NCBI GenBank assembly: GCA_030407085.1
Contig: CM059583.1
Coordinates: 206,644,001-206,708,000, forward strand
Source: Trichopria drosophilae
Lineage: Eukaryota > Arthropoda > Insecta > Hymenoptera > Diapriidae
DNA length: 64,000 bases
Direction: 5' to 3'
Every line of letters begins with the position of its first letter. Position 1 is the first letter of the stretch. This document shows, piece after piece, positions 24,700-36,188 of this stretch. The translations under genes and the position numbers were made by a program. The notes beneath the pieces were generated by a model. The model had not been told where the DNA came from. It did not search any database and saw only the letters and a list, made by a program, of their open reading frames with translations.

Positions 24700-25264
24700 A
24701 TTGAACGTGTCTTTGTTATCGAAGATAACATACTAAAAGGGACAGTATGTGAAGAAGATGAGAGTTTGAGAAATGTAGGACAAAACACCTTGGATGCATT
24801 AACTCAAAATGCAGACAAAATTGGACAGGTGAGATCAAATGTGATCATTTTTCCCATACATATATATATATATATATAAAATTTCTTTTTAACCAATAAC
24901 GAGACCCTGTGTCTAAACTGATCGTGGATACAGACTTTTGGTTGAAATTCTTATTTTTCAGAAATATGTCTCAATATTTTCGGTTAAAGTTTCATTCTTA
25001 TCATGATGTTTCCATTGTTTACCGTATTCTGAAATATTCTTCATGCACTGATCTTTTAAAGGTATTTCCGTATAGAACTACACCTTATTCTATTCGTAAC
25101 CTAAGGATAATTTACGAAACAACATAACGAACAAACTATGCATTTCATGTCCCCACCTCTAGACTTAAGCATATGTGGAATGAGTTATCCGCGGCAATTC
25201 GGGAGTGTAATTCGTATGGTAGATTTAAAAGACTATCTGCTATTTATTTGTATAAATACTACAC

Positions 25265-25312
<48 letters not shown>

Positions 25313-28300
25313 AGATACAATTTTCGTAGTTCGTGATTCGTGTAATTATATTTTATTAAAATTTGTTATGTGTTAGCTATTTTTGCGGCATACATTTTAA
25401 ATATATATTTTTGTTTGTGTAATTAAGATTGTCGTCTTATATATAAAAATTTTTATACGTTATTCTTTAGATTATATTGTATTAAGAACTTATTGTCCGT
25501 GTATAAATAAAATAAAAATAAAGTTATCCCATATTCCTAGTAAGTAGTAGATTAAAAAAATGCAATCATTAAGCAGGTCTTTTAAGTTAAAATAAACCAA
25601 ATAACATTAATGATTAACAATTAAAAACGAAGATGAATAATAAGAACAGTCACCTGATCAGAACAAACTTCTAACGAAATATAATAAAGATATATAACTA
25701 TATAAGTAATATACAATTAATATAAAACTATAATTTAGACTATATCGCGAGACACAACATAAATGCGAAACGTGTATATTAAGAACTGACAAAGTTTACA
25801 AACTCACTTTCCTTAGTAAAATAACATTGTAGCCGCTTCAGACTTCATAAACGCGTGTACTCTTTTAACGAATAAGGGATGATTAAATAGGGCGTTTCTT
25901 ATATCGCGAGAAAGACTATTAAACGCATGCGCTCATATCCAAAAATATGACTAGATTAGGTATTAGATATGGTATTTTATTGATTAGTTATTTTCACCAT
26001 TTAGTTCATATATTGGATAATATAACAGATAGATGCAGCAACTGGGAGAAAAGAAACTTTTGGAGAAATGAAAGATCGGAGTATCCGATGTGCTTTATGG
26101 CTTCAGAAACAAGGAATTGGACATGATGACATAATATCTTATGCCACAGACCATCATATGCAGGAATATATTCCAGTCTTAGCTACGTTTTACGTTGGAG
26201 CTGTTTTCAACGCATGGGATCACGATGTCGTATTATGTGAGATTTATAAATAGTATTTAGATCAACGAACTGAATATTCCAAATAAACTGAATTTGTAAA
26301 GTGGGCATTATATCTCGAAACTGTTTTGCACATAGATTTAAATAAGTAACTGAAGTCAACAAATAATTAATTGGAATATTAAATGTATCTTCAACGCAAT
26401 ATTATAGAATGTATTTGAAATGTTTAAAATGAAATAAACTTTAAGGTACTGCAAAACATCTAATAAAGGTGATAAAACCAAAAATCATGTTTGCAATTCC
26501 AAGCATCGTCGATGTTCTACGTCAAGCAGCTGAGGAGGGAAATGTTAATACGAAATTCGTCGTTTTCGGGAAACATCCTGGCTTAGATTCTTTAGAAGAT
26601 TTATTGAATCAACAGACTGCAGAAGAGGTAGGCAATTTCCAAGCGGTTCAAATAAAGAAAAAGAAACAGACTGCAACAGTTTTGTTCTCTTCTGGATCAA
26701 CGGGATTTCCAAAAGGCGTACAGAATACATATGATTCTCTTGGAGATACACTCAGATGTATTCACCCATTAGGAAGTGGTAACCACAACGGTCTGTGGTA
26801 TTCGCCTCTAAGTTGGATCAGTTGTATGTGTTACATGCTGCAATCGGTCCTTACCGGAGCTACGAGAATCGTGGATGCCATTTGCAGTCCAGATCATACA
26901 TGTCAAGTTATTGAGAAATATTATGTGAGATTACTTATTATTGACAAATTTTTATATTAATGCAATAGTTATATATTTTTATTTGTTAAAATGTGTATAT
27001 GTTAATTTCTATTTAAAGTTCTTTACACATATTTTTTTCATTTAATAGATATAAGAATCTGTTATGGTATGTATTTAGGTCGACTGGTTCTTTATCGCGC
27101 CAAGTCAATTAAATGCATTTTGCAAATCAAAAGTTTTGAAAAATTATAAGGTTCCATCGTTATCGCTAGTTATGACTGCAGGATCGAAGCAAACTGCAGA
27201 AGTATTCAAAGAATTCCAGGAAGCAATTCCACATGCATTCGTTATGCAAGGTTACGGTAAGAATATTACTTTATAAAATTCGTAAATTACTTTTTATTAT
27301 ATCCAATTACAACATGAATATACCAATTATTATACACAATTTATATCAATATTGCATTACAACTGATATAAGGTTGATACTATATTAGTATCTATATCAT
27401 AATATGGGCCGATCATTAACGCTTTATGAATTATTCTTTTTCCATTAACAGCACATTAAAGTAAAAAAAGATTGTAAGCGGGACGAAAATGGGAATATCT
27501 CAGCTAAAACACATTTTTGTGTATGCTTGTATCATCGATAAATTGACAAGGAGTTTCAAAACATTGCATGAATGAAAATTACTTTGAATGTTAAAGAAAG
27601 ATTACTTAGGAAAAAAATTGTATCGGATAATACCACCATACTTCAAAGGATTAATTTAATTATTTCGAATTATTATCACCCCGAAGTTGAATTATAATTA
27701 GAGACATCTAAAATGTAACTGTAATTATCTAAATAGTAACTGAAAAAAACCCAACGTAATTACGTTATATTCTGCATTTTGAAAATTATTTACGAATTCC
27801 TTTTCTTATTTATTAAATAATCATTTTTCTTGACTTTTGACACTGTGATGGACCAAACTACGTAACATAAAAATAATGAAACTGTTTCTGTACGAAATAT
27901 ATAAAATTCCGAAAATACATTTATCCGATGATAATATTTTGCGAATTTTAATAATTCCGAATGTCAATTATCCGTAAGGTACAAAATTCCGAATGAGAAA
28001 GTTCTGAATGACGAAGTTCCGAATTAATATAGGCGCCGTGAATCCGATTTTTTTGGGTAGAATGCCTGAAAGTGGTGCAGTTGATTTGTTATTCAATTTC
28101 ATGAAACCGTTTGTTATTAATTACATGTTGAATATGGCAAAAATGGATTTTTTTTTAAGTTCAGCAATTTTTACCTCCGAAAGCATTTTTTTTAGAAATT
28201 CGCAAGAGACATTTTCTGTCCAAAATGACCCGAAGAATCTAACAAAATTCTCTCGGACTGAAAAATTTAAATTTTTAAATTGTTAACAACATTTTTTAAT

Positions 28301-31300
28301 AACAATCAACTGCATCACTGTCAGACATTGTACCATAAAAAATGGAATTCAGGAGCCCACAATACATATGAATCAACTTCATATAGGGATATATAGTAGG
28401 TCACATCACCATACGTGACGCCTACATTAATTCGGAACTTTGTCATTCGGAACTTTGTACCTTACGGATAAATTACGTTCGGAATTTTAAACTTTCGGAA
28501 AATAGTACCTTCGGATAAATGTGTTTTCGGAATTTTACCCCCCCCCCCCCCCGAAAATGACGGTATTTGCAAGAATCAGAAATATATGTGCACCTGTTCT
28601 AGACAGGTATGACCGAACTTGGAGGATGCGGTACGTTGCAAGATAGGGATGCAGCGAATAAAGGATCAGTTGGTGTAATCCTGCCTAATGTGCAAATAAA
28701 AGTTGTAAATGAAATAACTGGAGAAACATTACCACCAAATACTGTTGGAGAACTCTGCTTTAAAAGCGAAAAATCTATGATTGGATACTACAATAATCCT
28801 GAGGAAACTAAAGATGTAATAGACAAAGACGGTAAATATATCCTTGAAGCAAAAATGGCTTAGTAAATGCGTGCATGATAATTATGGATAGTAAGAAACT
28901 ATCGAACCCACATATTACTTCGATATTTCTCGATTATATGTTATTGTGGAAAGCAAAGGCGATCTTTGTCGTTTAGCCCCAGCATTATTTTAATTAGTAA
29001 AACGTTATTATGGTAAATTTTCTGTACTAGAACACGGAAAATATGTTGGAAGATGAACGCCACCTAACAGAGTTACGGAGCCTCTCCTTCCCCTCCCCTT
29101 TGGCTCGTCATTTCGCCCGAGTATGGGAGCGTGACATTCCCAAAACTCAACAAAAACTGGAAAAACGGAAAAACTAAAACGCGGGAAACTTGCTGCGCCG
29201 AGAAAAAGACCATGACCACATCGCGAGTGGGTATAAAACCGCACTAGACCTCTAACCTTATATAAGGGAAGTGAAGTTCGGGATTTTCGATTTAAATAGT
29301 ATTTTAATAGCTAATCATTAGAATAGAAAGAATATAATTGCAATGACATTTATATGGTTTGTATTTTTATTCTTGATGATAATTCTCTTGCAATTCTAAG
29401 CCGATTTCGTTGAAATTTGGCGTACATTCCTAAAAAATGCGTAAAAGCGCCCTAACATCGAGTTTTACTTGAAAGTACGTCCAGTTTCTATTTAATTTGA
29501 ATATTCCAGGTTATCAATCAATTTACCGCGTAATTTACAAGAAATCATATGTTTTCATTGATAATTTGGGAAAATCAATCTCCCCTAATATTCATTATTA
29601 GCAAATAATAACATTTTTATATGTATACATTTTGCTGATATATGCGATTACAAAATGGTATATACATTTATTTGTTAGTAATATTTGCTTTCTGCGATGA
29701 ACAGCGAAACTCATAAAATCACACATTTCATTGCCAATATTATATATTGAAATCCTTATCAGTAGTATTTTTTGACGTCATATTTATTCCAGGTTAGGAA
29801 GGGACGTTATCGGCGGGGTCGGTTTAGCAGCCCCTTAAAGCATGAATTTCTCAGAGAAGAAGATAAATTATGTCAGCACATATAAAAGGCAGTTGATCAT
29901 TGTAAATGTGATGTTAGTTTTTCAAAATTAAAAATAGCGTATATAATACAGTTAGTAGATAAATAATCTTTCTCCACTTTCACAACAAATTTTTTATTTT
30001 CTAAAATCAAAATTCCAAAAAGGGAGTCTTTACCGGCATATATACAGGGTGGCCGATTTATCTAAAGACATCGAAATATCTCGAGAACTATGCACAGAAT
30101 CAGAAAAGTTGTCGGATGAAAGTTGTTCGACACGAAGGGGGGGCATCCAGTGATAATTAAATTTACCCCCTCCCCCATCCCCTGGGGGTGGAGTGGGGGC
30201 AAAAACAATAAAACTTAAATAGGAACCCCCAGTTTTTATTGCAGATTTGGATTCTCCGGAAAAAAGTACACCAATTTGACCTAGGAGCTATTGCATTTTG
30301 GTTCACAGGTGGCGCTGTAATCGATAAAAATCCAAATTTATCTGAACACATTGAAATACCTCGAGAACTATGCACAGAATCAAAAAAGTTGTCGGATGAA
30401 AGTTGTTCGACACGAAGGGGGGCATCCAGGGGGAAAATAGGGACAATTTGATCCCTTTATGAAAATTTAATATTAAAAATTCTAATATTAGAATTTTTGA
30501 TATTAGAATTTAGTAATATCAATTGCGAAAATTGTTATTCTGAATATGAAATTTTAATAATGTCCATTCGAAAAATTAAGATTATGAATAATTGATATTC
30601 TTCATATTAAAAATCAAAACTGATTACATAAAAATTGTGCATACAATATGGAAGCAATTTTATAAATAAGTTTTCTACCTTCAATAAAATTATATTTTAG
30701 GTTTTAAATTTATTATTTAATAAACAAAAAGAGGACACCACGCAATCCATTAAAAAACGCGTCATGTCCCTTCACTCAGCTCATTCATTCTCTCTCTGTA
30801 TGTTTTTTCCGAAATGAGAATAAATAAGCTGAGCATTGACGGTCAAACCAGCTTCTATTAAACAAAACGAAACTCTTACTTCATTTGGGGATTTCGTCGC
30901 CATCTACCGGACCCCGAGAGAACTCACGTGGTTTCATACATGTACATCGCTTGCATTTCGGCCATCACCGGCGCAGGTTCTGTTACATAACGCTAGAGGG
31001 CGACATAACTCGAAAATAAAGTAGCATATCATTTTATACATAAGTTGAGTCACACGTAACCAGTTCATCTACATTTTTCTCTACTTTCCTGAAGGGAAGT
31101 AAATGGATATCGCGACTTTCTAATCCCCATATTAAAATTTAGTATTCACGGTCTCTCAGTGTAAGACTGTTTTTGAAGTCCATTGTATTGGTAGTAATTC
31201 GGTCGGAGGTCACTTTGCTTTTAGAATAACAACTTTCCGTTTACGTGACTATTTTTTGTCTACCCTTCATTGCTTAAATCGAATTGCAAGTTAAAAATGA

Positions 31301-34300
31301 ATCCTGCTACAGTTCCCGAAAAAATCGAAATGATTCTTATTTATGGTGAATGTAAGAGGAATATTGACGATGCTGTTGCGTTGTATGCTGAGCGTTTTCC
31401 AGATAATGCTCGCTCGCGTTCATTTTTTTACAAAGTTGTGAATGCCTTTCACTCTGATGGCAGCGTACAAATGAAAAAAAGGAAGCGAAGATTAACAGTT
31501 ACAGGAGAAGCTAACGAAGTAGCTGTACTAGCAGCTATTCACCAAAATCCACATGTAAGCACACGACAATTACATCGCGATTCCGGCATTTCCAGAGACA
31601 GTATTCAAAGAATATTGCATCGTCATAAATTTCACCCATATCACATTTCACTGCACCAGGAACTAGATGGCGATGATTTTCATAATCACGTGGTGTTTTG
31701 TGAATGGGCATTTCAAAAAATGCAAACGAACCACAATTTCTTTGCTAATGTATTATTTTCAGATGAATCTACATTCACGAACCATGGTGGCGTCAATAGG
31801 CATAATATGCATTATTGGAGCGTAGAAAATCCCCATTGGTTACGACAAGTTAATCATCAACGTCCTTGGTCGGTGAACGTTTGGTGTGGAATCATAGGAA
31901 ATAAACTCATTGGTCCTTATTTCATTGAAGGTAATTTGAATGGAACAAAATATCGAGATTTCCTAGAACAAGAAGTACCATTACTACTTGAGGATGTTGC
32001 TATGGACGTCCGACGGACAATGTGGTTTCAGCATGATGGTTGCCCAGCACATTTTTCAAAAGTAGCAAGGGAAATACTAGACCGTGATTACAATGGTAGG
32101 TGGATTGGTAGAGGTGGGCCCATTAATTGGCCTGCGAGGTCACCTGATCTAACATCTCTGGATTTCTTCCTATGGGGTTACCTAAAAGGTAAGGTTTATG
32201 AACAAGTACCAACGACTCGTGAAAACATGGTGGAACGCATAAGAACTGCTTGCGCAGAAATTTCTGCAGATATGATTCTATCATGTATAAAGTCATTTGA
32301 AGAAAGAATAAATAAATGCATTGAAGTGGAAGGTCAACATTTCGAACACTTACTCAAGTAAGTGAACAGTGAGACATTTAGCAAATTGTTTTAAGGTGCC
32401 CAAAGCTCGCGCCATGCGGGCACCCCCGATGGTCTGGGCACCACCCCTCCTACTTTTCAGGAGGGGTGATGGGTGGCTATCCCACCTGTCAGCCCGTCGA
32501 TAAGGTGGCTCACCGGCGGGCTGCCCATCCACCCCCATGGTTGCACGCCCATGTAGGCGGATGGGGTAAGTTGTGATCTACTTCCCAGCGAACACTGCCC
32601 CCGCGAAGCCTACCCAACTGCCCGGGCAAGGCCGCCGACCTTGGCTCTGCCAAAAGAGACAAAGACAAGGACAGCGTAGCCTCGGGGCCCCGGGCTCCCG
32701 CGGTACCTTTCCCAGGGTAGGGGCCTGTCTTTTTGACGCGTGCACGTCAAGGGCTCCAGGCGGCCCAAAGTGAACAGTGAGACAGTGAGAGGCAAGGGGA
32801 CTCACGTAAAACAAGCACCCCAAAGGGAACAGAAAAATACTACGTCCACGTCGTTGTTCCTGGGTAACGCTAAATGTATTTTTTCCCGGCTTTGTTAGAA
32901 TGACCGTATTCCATATCCGCTACGCGGGCGAAAATTGTCAATATTGGAGAATCCAAATCTGCAATAAAAACTGGGGGTTCCTATTTAAGTTTTATTGTTT
33001 TTGCCCCCACTCCACCCCCAGGGGATGGGGGAGGGGGTAAATTTCATTATTACTGGATGCCCCCCTTCGTGTCGAACAACTTTCATCCGACAACTTTTTT
33101 GATTCTGTGCATAGTTCTCGAGGTATTTCAATGTCTTCGGATAAATTTGGATTTTTATCGATTACAGCGCCACCTGTGAACCAAAATGCAATAGCTCCTA
33201 GGTCAAATTCGTGTACTTTTTTCCGGAGAATCCAAATCTGCAATAAAAAATGGGGGTTCCTATTTAAGTTTTATTGTGTTTGCCCCCACTCCACCTCCAG
33301 GGGATGGGGGAGGGGGTAAATTTAATTATCACTGGATGCCCCCCGTCGTGTCGAACAACTTTCATCCGACAACTTTTTTGATTCTGTGCATAGTTCTCGA
33401 GATATTTCGATGTCTTCAGATAAATCGGCCACCCTGTATATATCCACACGTATAACGAAAGTATGTATCGCTTTCTATATGTGCACTGAACAAACGAGCG
33501 GAAATACTACCGACATGTATCCAGAGGGCGCTGTATTCCTAACGCATGAAATTGCTGCCGACAGAATTTGGGAGCGCAGCCTTCCCAAATTCAGAAAACA
33601 GGCATCAACATCGAAGTTGCGCCATTTCACTGTGACTAGCGATCATGCTTTCGCCATTAGGGCAGTGAATCTCCCAATACATTTTCCGTGCAGTAGTCTA
33701 GTATTAAACTTTTAATTGGCAAATTCGGAAACTACTCGCTACCTATTGAGATATCTTATATCTAATTGTTATTTTTTTGTTACCACTTTTGTGAAAATGC
33801 AGGCAACTGCATACTTAGAAAACGCGAAACAAACTTGTGTGCCATGGTGAATTTGTTAGATATAAACAGTTGGTAATAAAGATTTTTAAATAAAAATTTC
33901 AGGTCACAGTATGAAAAATTATTGAGTGAACCGTTACTCAATTATTATATGTTACTTTTTGCTGTTACAAATAAAGAAAGAAATTCTGTTCATTTTTTGT
34001 GTGATGCGATACAATAATTTTATGATACTATCTTAATTTCAATATTATTGTACGTCAAAGATGAATTTCCTAATTCTGTTCAGTCATCATCGAGTTATCT
34101 TAAATTTTATGTTTTTTTGTAACAATTTTTTTTTACCATACTTTTAATGGTCCCTACTAATTTAGTATTATATTTACGTAAATCAACTTATACATACTGT
34201 ATCCACTCGCATTTTCATAATTACATGAGAATAGTTCACATTATAACGTAGACGTTAAGACTTTCTATCTACTTTAATCTGTACTGCAAAAAAATGTAAA

Positions 34301-34935
34301 AAATCATTAATAAAATCATACTAATAAGAACAATGTTGATATTGGTTAAATAAGGATGGTTGCATTCCGGTGATAAGGGTTACTTCAACGAGGAAGGGCA
34401 GGTTTTTGTAACAGATAAATTAAAGGAAGTTATGAAATTTCGTGGCCATCATGTTTCGCCAAGCGAACTCGAATCGATTCTTAAAGGACATCCTGAGGTC
34501 ATTGATGTAGCAGTTGTTCCGGTCCCGCATTCTTTGGATGGTGAACGTCCAATGGCTTTTGTAACAACGGTTCCACAAGCAAAGGTTGAAGGAATTAAAT
34601 TATATCCCGAATAGAAAATATGAACAGTTTCTGTCCACTTTTTCTAGTCTCTAGGCTGAAAGCAGCGGATTACAGAAAAACTGGCCAGAAACTATATAGT
34701 TTTTCTACCGTGGAGGAAATAATTTATGCTATTTATATTAATGCTATGCATTTTATTTGCACAGGTTACAGAAGAAGAGCTTATAGAACTTACCTTCATT
34801 TTAGGCGAATATAAAAAATTATCGGGTGGAGTTAAGTTTCTCGACGAAATGCCGTACACTCCGTCTGGGAAAATAAAAAGGCAAGAACTGAAGGAAATGG
34901 CGAAACTTACGCTGGATGAAAAAGATTTGAAATAG
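24700..34935 (+). CDS. gene 2: acyl-CoA synthetase, close paralogue of gene 1
   Basis: Exons by homology and GT-AG borders are 24700-24828, 26029-26236, 26446-26924, 27079-27256, 28607-28831, 34355-34584 and 34765-34935. Joined, they give about 539 residues without a stop; by eye the protein is roughly 90% like gene 1. ANL motifs are kept: FSSGSTGFPKGV, GYGMTELGG, GDKGYF and TPSGKIKR. There are oddities. The usually invariant arginine of the A8 motif is lysine (DKLKEVMKF). The MTGGSK of gene 1 is MTAGSK. One base is missing in the last codons, so the end reads AKLTLDEKDLK instead of AKAYAG. The donor after exon 6 is a weak GTTGAA where gene 1 has GTAATT. Intron 5 is 5.5 kb against 0.4 kb in gene 1. 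The start codon is not found; the ATG seen before exon 1 in gene 1 is ATT here. The gene may be functional, diverging or failing. Confidence 0.8.
24965..25525 (+). mobile_element. 5'-truncated LINE 3' end in intron 1 of gene 2
   Basis: Absent from gene 1 intron 1. The frame from 24909 and its continuation after a TAA reads FHSYHDVSIVYRIL, RTNYAFHVPTSRLKHMWNEL and FKRLSAIYLYKYYT. This resembles the tail of LINE polyproteins in which a short RTN...WN.L motif precedes the stop. It ends in an AATAAAATAAAAATAAA-like tail at about 25507-25522. The clade is uncertain. Confidence 0.55.
25268..25310. repeat. (TA)n microsatellite
   Basis: About 20 pure TA units inside the LINE fragment. A shorter TA run is at about 24863-24878. 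Confidence 0.9.
27902..28552. mobile_element. fold-back element with TTCCGAAT repeats in intron 4 of gene 2
   Basis: The left arm at 27902-28034 and the right arm at 28426-28538 are inverted copies rich in AATTCCGAA, TTATCCG and ACAAAGTTCCGAA words. A run of 15 C follows at 28538-28552. Gene 1 intron 4 lacks the whole element at the matching place, near 4795. The interior frame at 28008-28286 has no recognisable domain. Confidence 0.7.
31270..32361 (+). CDS. DD41D transposase, intact
   Basis: A single uninterrupted frame encodes 363 residues from ATG 31270, or 354 from ATG 31297; the latter (MNPATVPEK) has an AAA context and is the likelier start. Residues about 15-75 form a helix-turn-helix region of the DUF4817-like type (DAVALYAERFPDNARSRSFF). 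A second HTH-like stretch contains STRQLHRDSGISRDSIQRIL. The catalytic triad is visible: D165 in LFSDEST, D256 in QHDGCPAHF and D298 in SPDLTSLDFFLWG. The last two are separated by 41 residues, which defines the DD41D signature. The protein should cut and paste the surrounding element at TA sites. The stop codon overlaps the start of a 17-bp target duplication of a later insertion, so the coding region is unaffected. Confidence 0.9.
   Translation: MLKSNCKLKMNPATVPEKIEMILIYGECKRNIDDAVALYAERFPDNARSRSFFYKVVNAFHSDGSVQMKKRKRRLTVTGEANEVAVLAAIHQNPHVSTRQLHRDSGISRDSIQRILHRHKFHPYHISLHQELDGDDFHNHVVFCEWAFQKMQTNHNFFANVLFSDESTFTNHGGVNRHNMHYWSVENPHWLRQVNHQRPWSVNVWCGIIGNKLIGPYFIEGNLNGTKYRDFLEQEVPLLLEDVAMDVRRTMWFQHDGCPAHFSKVAREILDRDYNGRWIGRGGPINWPARSPDLTSLDFFLWGYLKGKVYEQVPTTRENMVERIRTACAEISADMILSCIKSFEERINKCIEVEGQHFEHLLK
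32377..32784. mobile_element. 408-bp GC-rich insertion with 17-bp direct repeats
   Basis: AAGTGAACAGTGAGACA occurs at 32360-32376 and again at 32768-32784, exactly bracketing a GC-rich segment unlike anything near it. This looks like a target-site duplication of the length made by LINE or SINE insertion. No poly(A) tail or clear coding region was recognised. Frames on both strands are open but lack known motifs. It could be a 5'-truncated retroelement or a SINE. Confidence 0.65.
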
Positions 34936-35190
34936 AAAAATTTGTGATTTTTATTATCGTATTTTAAAGTAATAAGTATTTCATTCAAGAGCATATTACA
35001 TTAAATTATAGTTATCATTATTGTAAATATTTTCTGTACTTATCGAAATTCTTTTGCGATTTTTATACTGGAACATGATCTGATATTTAAAAATTTTGTA
35101 TTTACTATATACTGAAATATACAATTTACAATATAATATCATTTCTTTAATTTTCAACGTTATGATGATCTATATGTCATCATACACCGC

Positions 35191-36188
35191 ATGGTATTTT
35201 ACACAGGTATTAAACTATACGACTACTATAAACATGGCATAAGTTGGGTTAATTTTTGTATAAATAAGACTATTAGGATTAAAATGATACAAATAAATAT
35301 TAAATAATATAAATGGCTTGTGAAAACATATGATAATTAAAGCGATCGACTAGCGCATAGAGTAATGAACTTGTTTGAACAATAACCGCAAATACTGCTG
35401 TGTGCCATTTAATTATATCAAATTGGCCTCTTGTGAACATAGAACCAGAAATAATTAATTGGTGCATACTACTCCCTGGACAGATGTGAAAATAATTCAG
35501 GATGTATTATTCAAACGTATCCAAGAGTTTGTTGTTTTAACTTGATGTTTACAATATACTAAAAAATTATTATAATCACTGGAGTCTGTGACAATTGATG
35601 GATTTTATTTCAAAAAAAAAAATTAAAACTTTAAAAAATCGTATACTTATAGTCGAAAATTTTTAATTTAAGATCCATATTAGTTATATAAATTTTGTTA
35701 TAAATTATGTTTCTTATAAATCGATATCAACGCAAACTAATTTTTATTTACTTTTATGGTGACCGTTTGTTTCACAGTTTTAGCAAAACAATTTTAATTT
35801 ACATAATCGAGAAATTAGAATTTGATTTATTTATTTATATTTACTGAAATTTAAGGTATACGTGTATCCTTTATTTTATATTAAATATAAACACGGCACT
35901 GGGGTCGTTCACCTTTTAAACCTTTCAAGCATTTTTCATTCCGCAGAAAATTACTAGAGTTTTTCTTTTCCTAAATGCATGCAATATTCATAATTATTAA
36001 CCATCCCTTCAATAACGTGGGGAATCCAGTTTTACCTAGGTTCTCCATAAATATCATGCATGTGTGTATCAGAATTCAGTATTATTTCGTAGTTAGGGCG
36101 TCTGAGACTGATTCCTTCCGCCAAGCCTCATTGAAAAGTTCAGTTGCGGAGAGGATGGAACGAAAACGTTACACATGTATGTTTTTTA
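35191..36188. other. AT-rich non-coding stretch after gene 2
   Basis: No gene seen. A possible AATAAA for gene 2 lies at 35292-35297. The sequence at 35743-35860 recurs at about 43367-43480 (TTATTTACTTTTAT, GTTTCACA, TCGAGAAATTAGAATT), marking a dispersed or duplicated piece. Confidence 0.5.

Larger units (their letters stand above)
30045..33436 (+). mobile_element. DD41D Tc1/mariner-superfamily transposon with long inverted ends
   Basis: Both ends begin CAGGGTGGCCGATTTATC, and TA flanks both sides (30043-30044 and 33437-33438). The inverted repeats are unusually long, about 390 bp (30045-30432 against 33436-33049), with only a few mismatches. Each arm contains two directly repeated copies of a block starting CGAGAACTATGCACAGAATC, about 285 bp apart. 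The right side has an extra partial unit to about 32945. The element carries one transposase gene and a 408-bp GC-rich insertion. The near-identity of the arms suggests recent activity (inference). Confidence 0.9.
29031..33697. mobile_element. 4.7-kb insertion in intron 5 of gene 2 with imperfect terminal inverted repeats
   Basis: Gene 1 keeps the empty site (ACTAG at 5291-5295), while gene 2 has ACTAG at 29026-29030 and TCTAG at 33697-33701 around the insert. Just inside lie CACGGAAAATATGTTGGAAG and, inverted, CACGGAAAATGTATTGGGAG. The DD41D transposon at 30045-33436 is nested within, leaving about 1.0 kb and 0.26 kb of the outer element. The outer superfamily is unknown. Confidence 0.6.
23731..35190. 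repeat. segmental duplication, copy B (contains gene 2)
   Basis: The sequence aligns with 1-6370. It is about 5 kb longer, mainly because of insertions at about 24965-25525 (LINE), 27902-28552 (fold-back) and 29031-33697 (composite transposon). Exon-adjacent intron sequence and the 5' flank (24425-24570 with 1070-1215) still match well. Confidence 0.85.

Noticed and set aside
32573..32823. Open frames on both strands in the GC-rich insert
   Set aside because: High GC lowers stop frequency, all frames look open, and no domain or codon bias singles one out.
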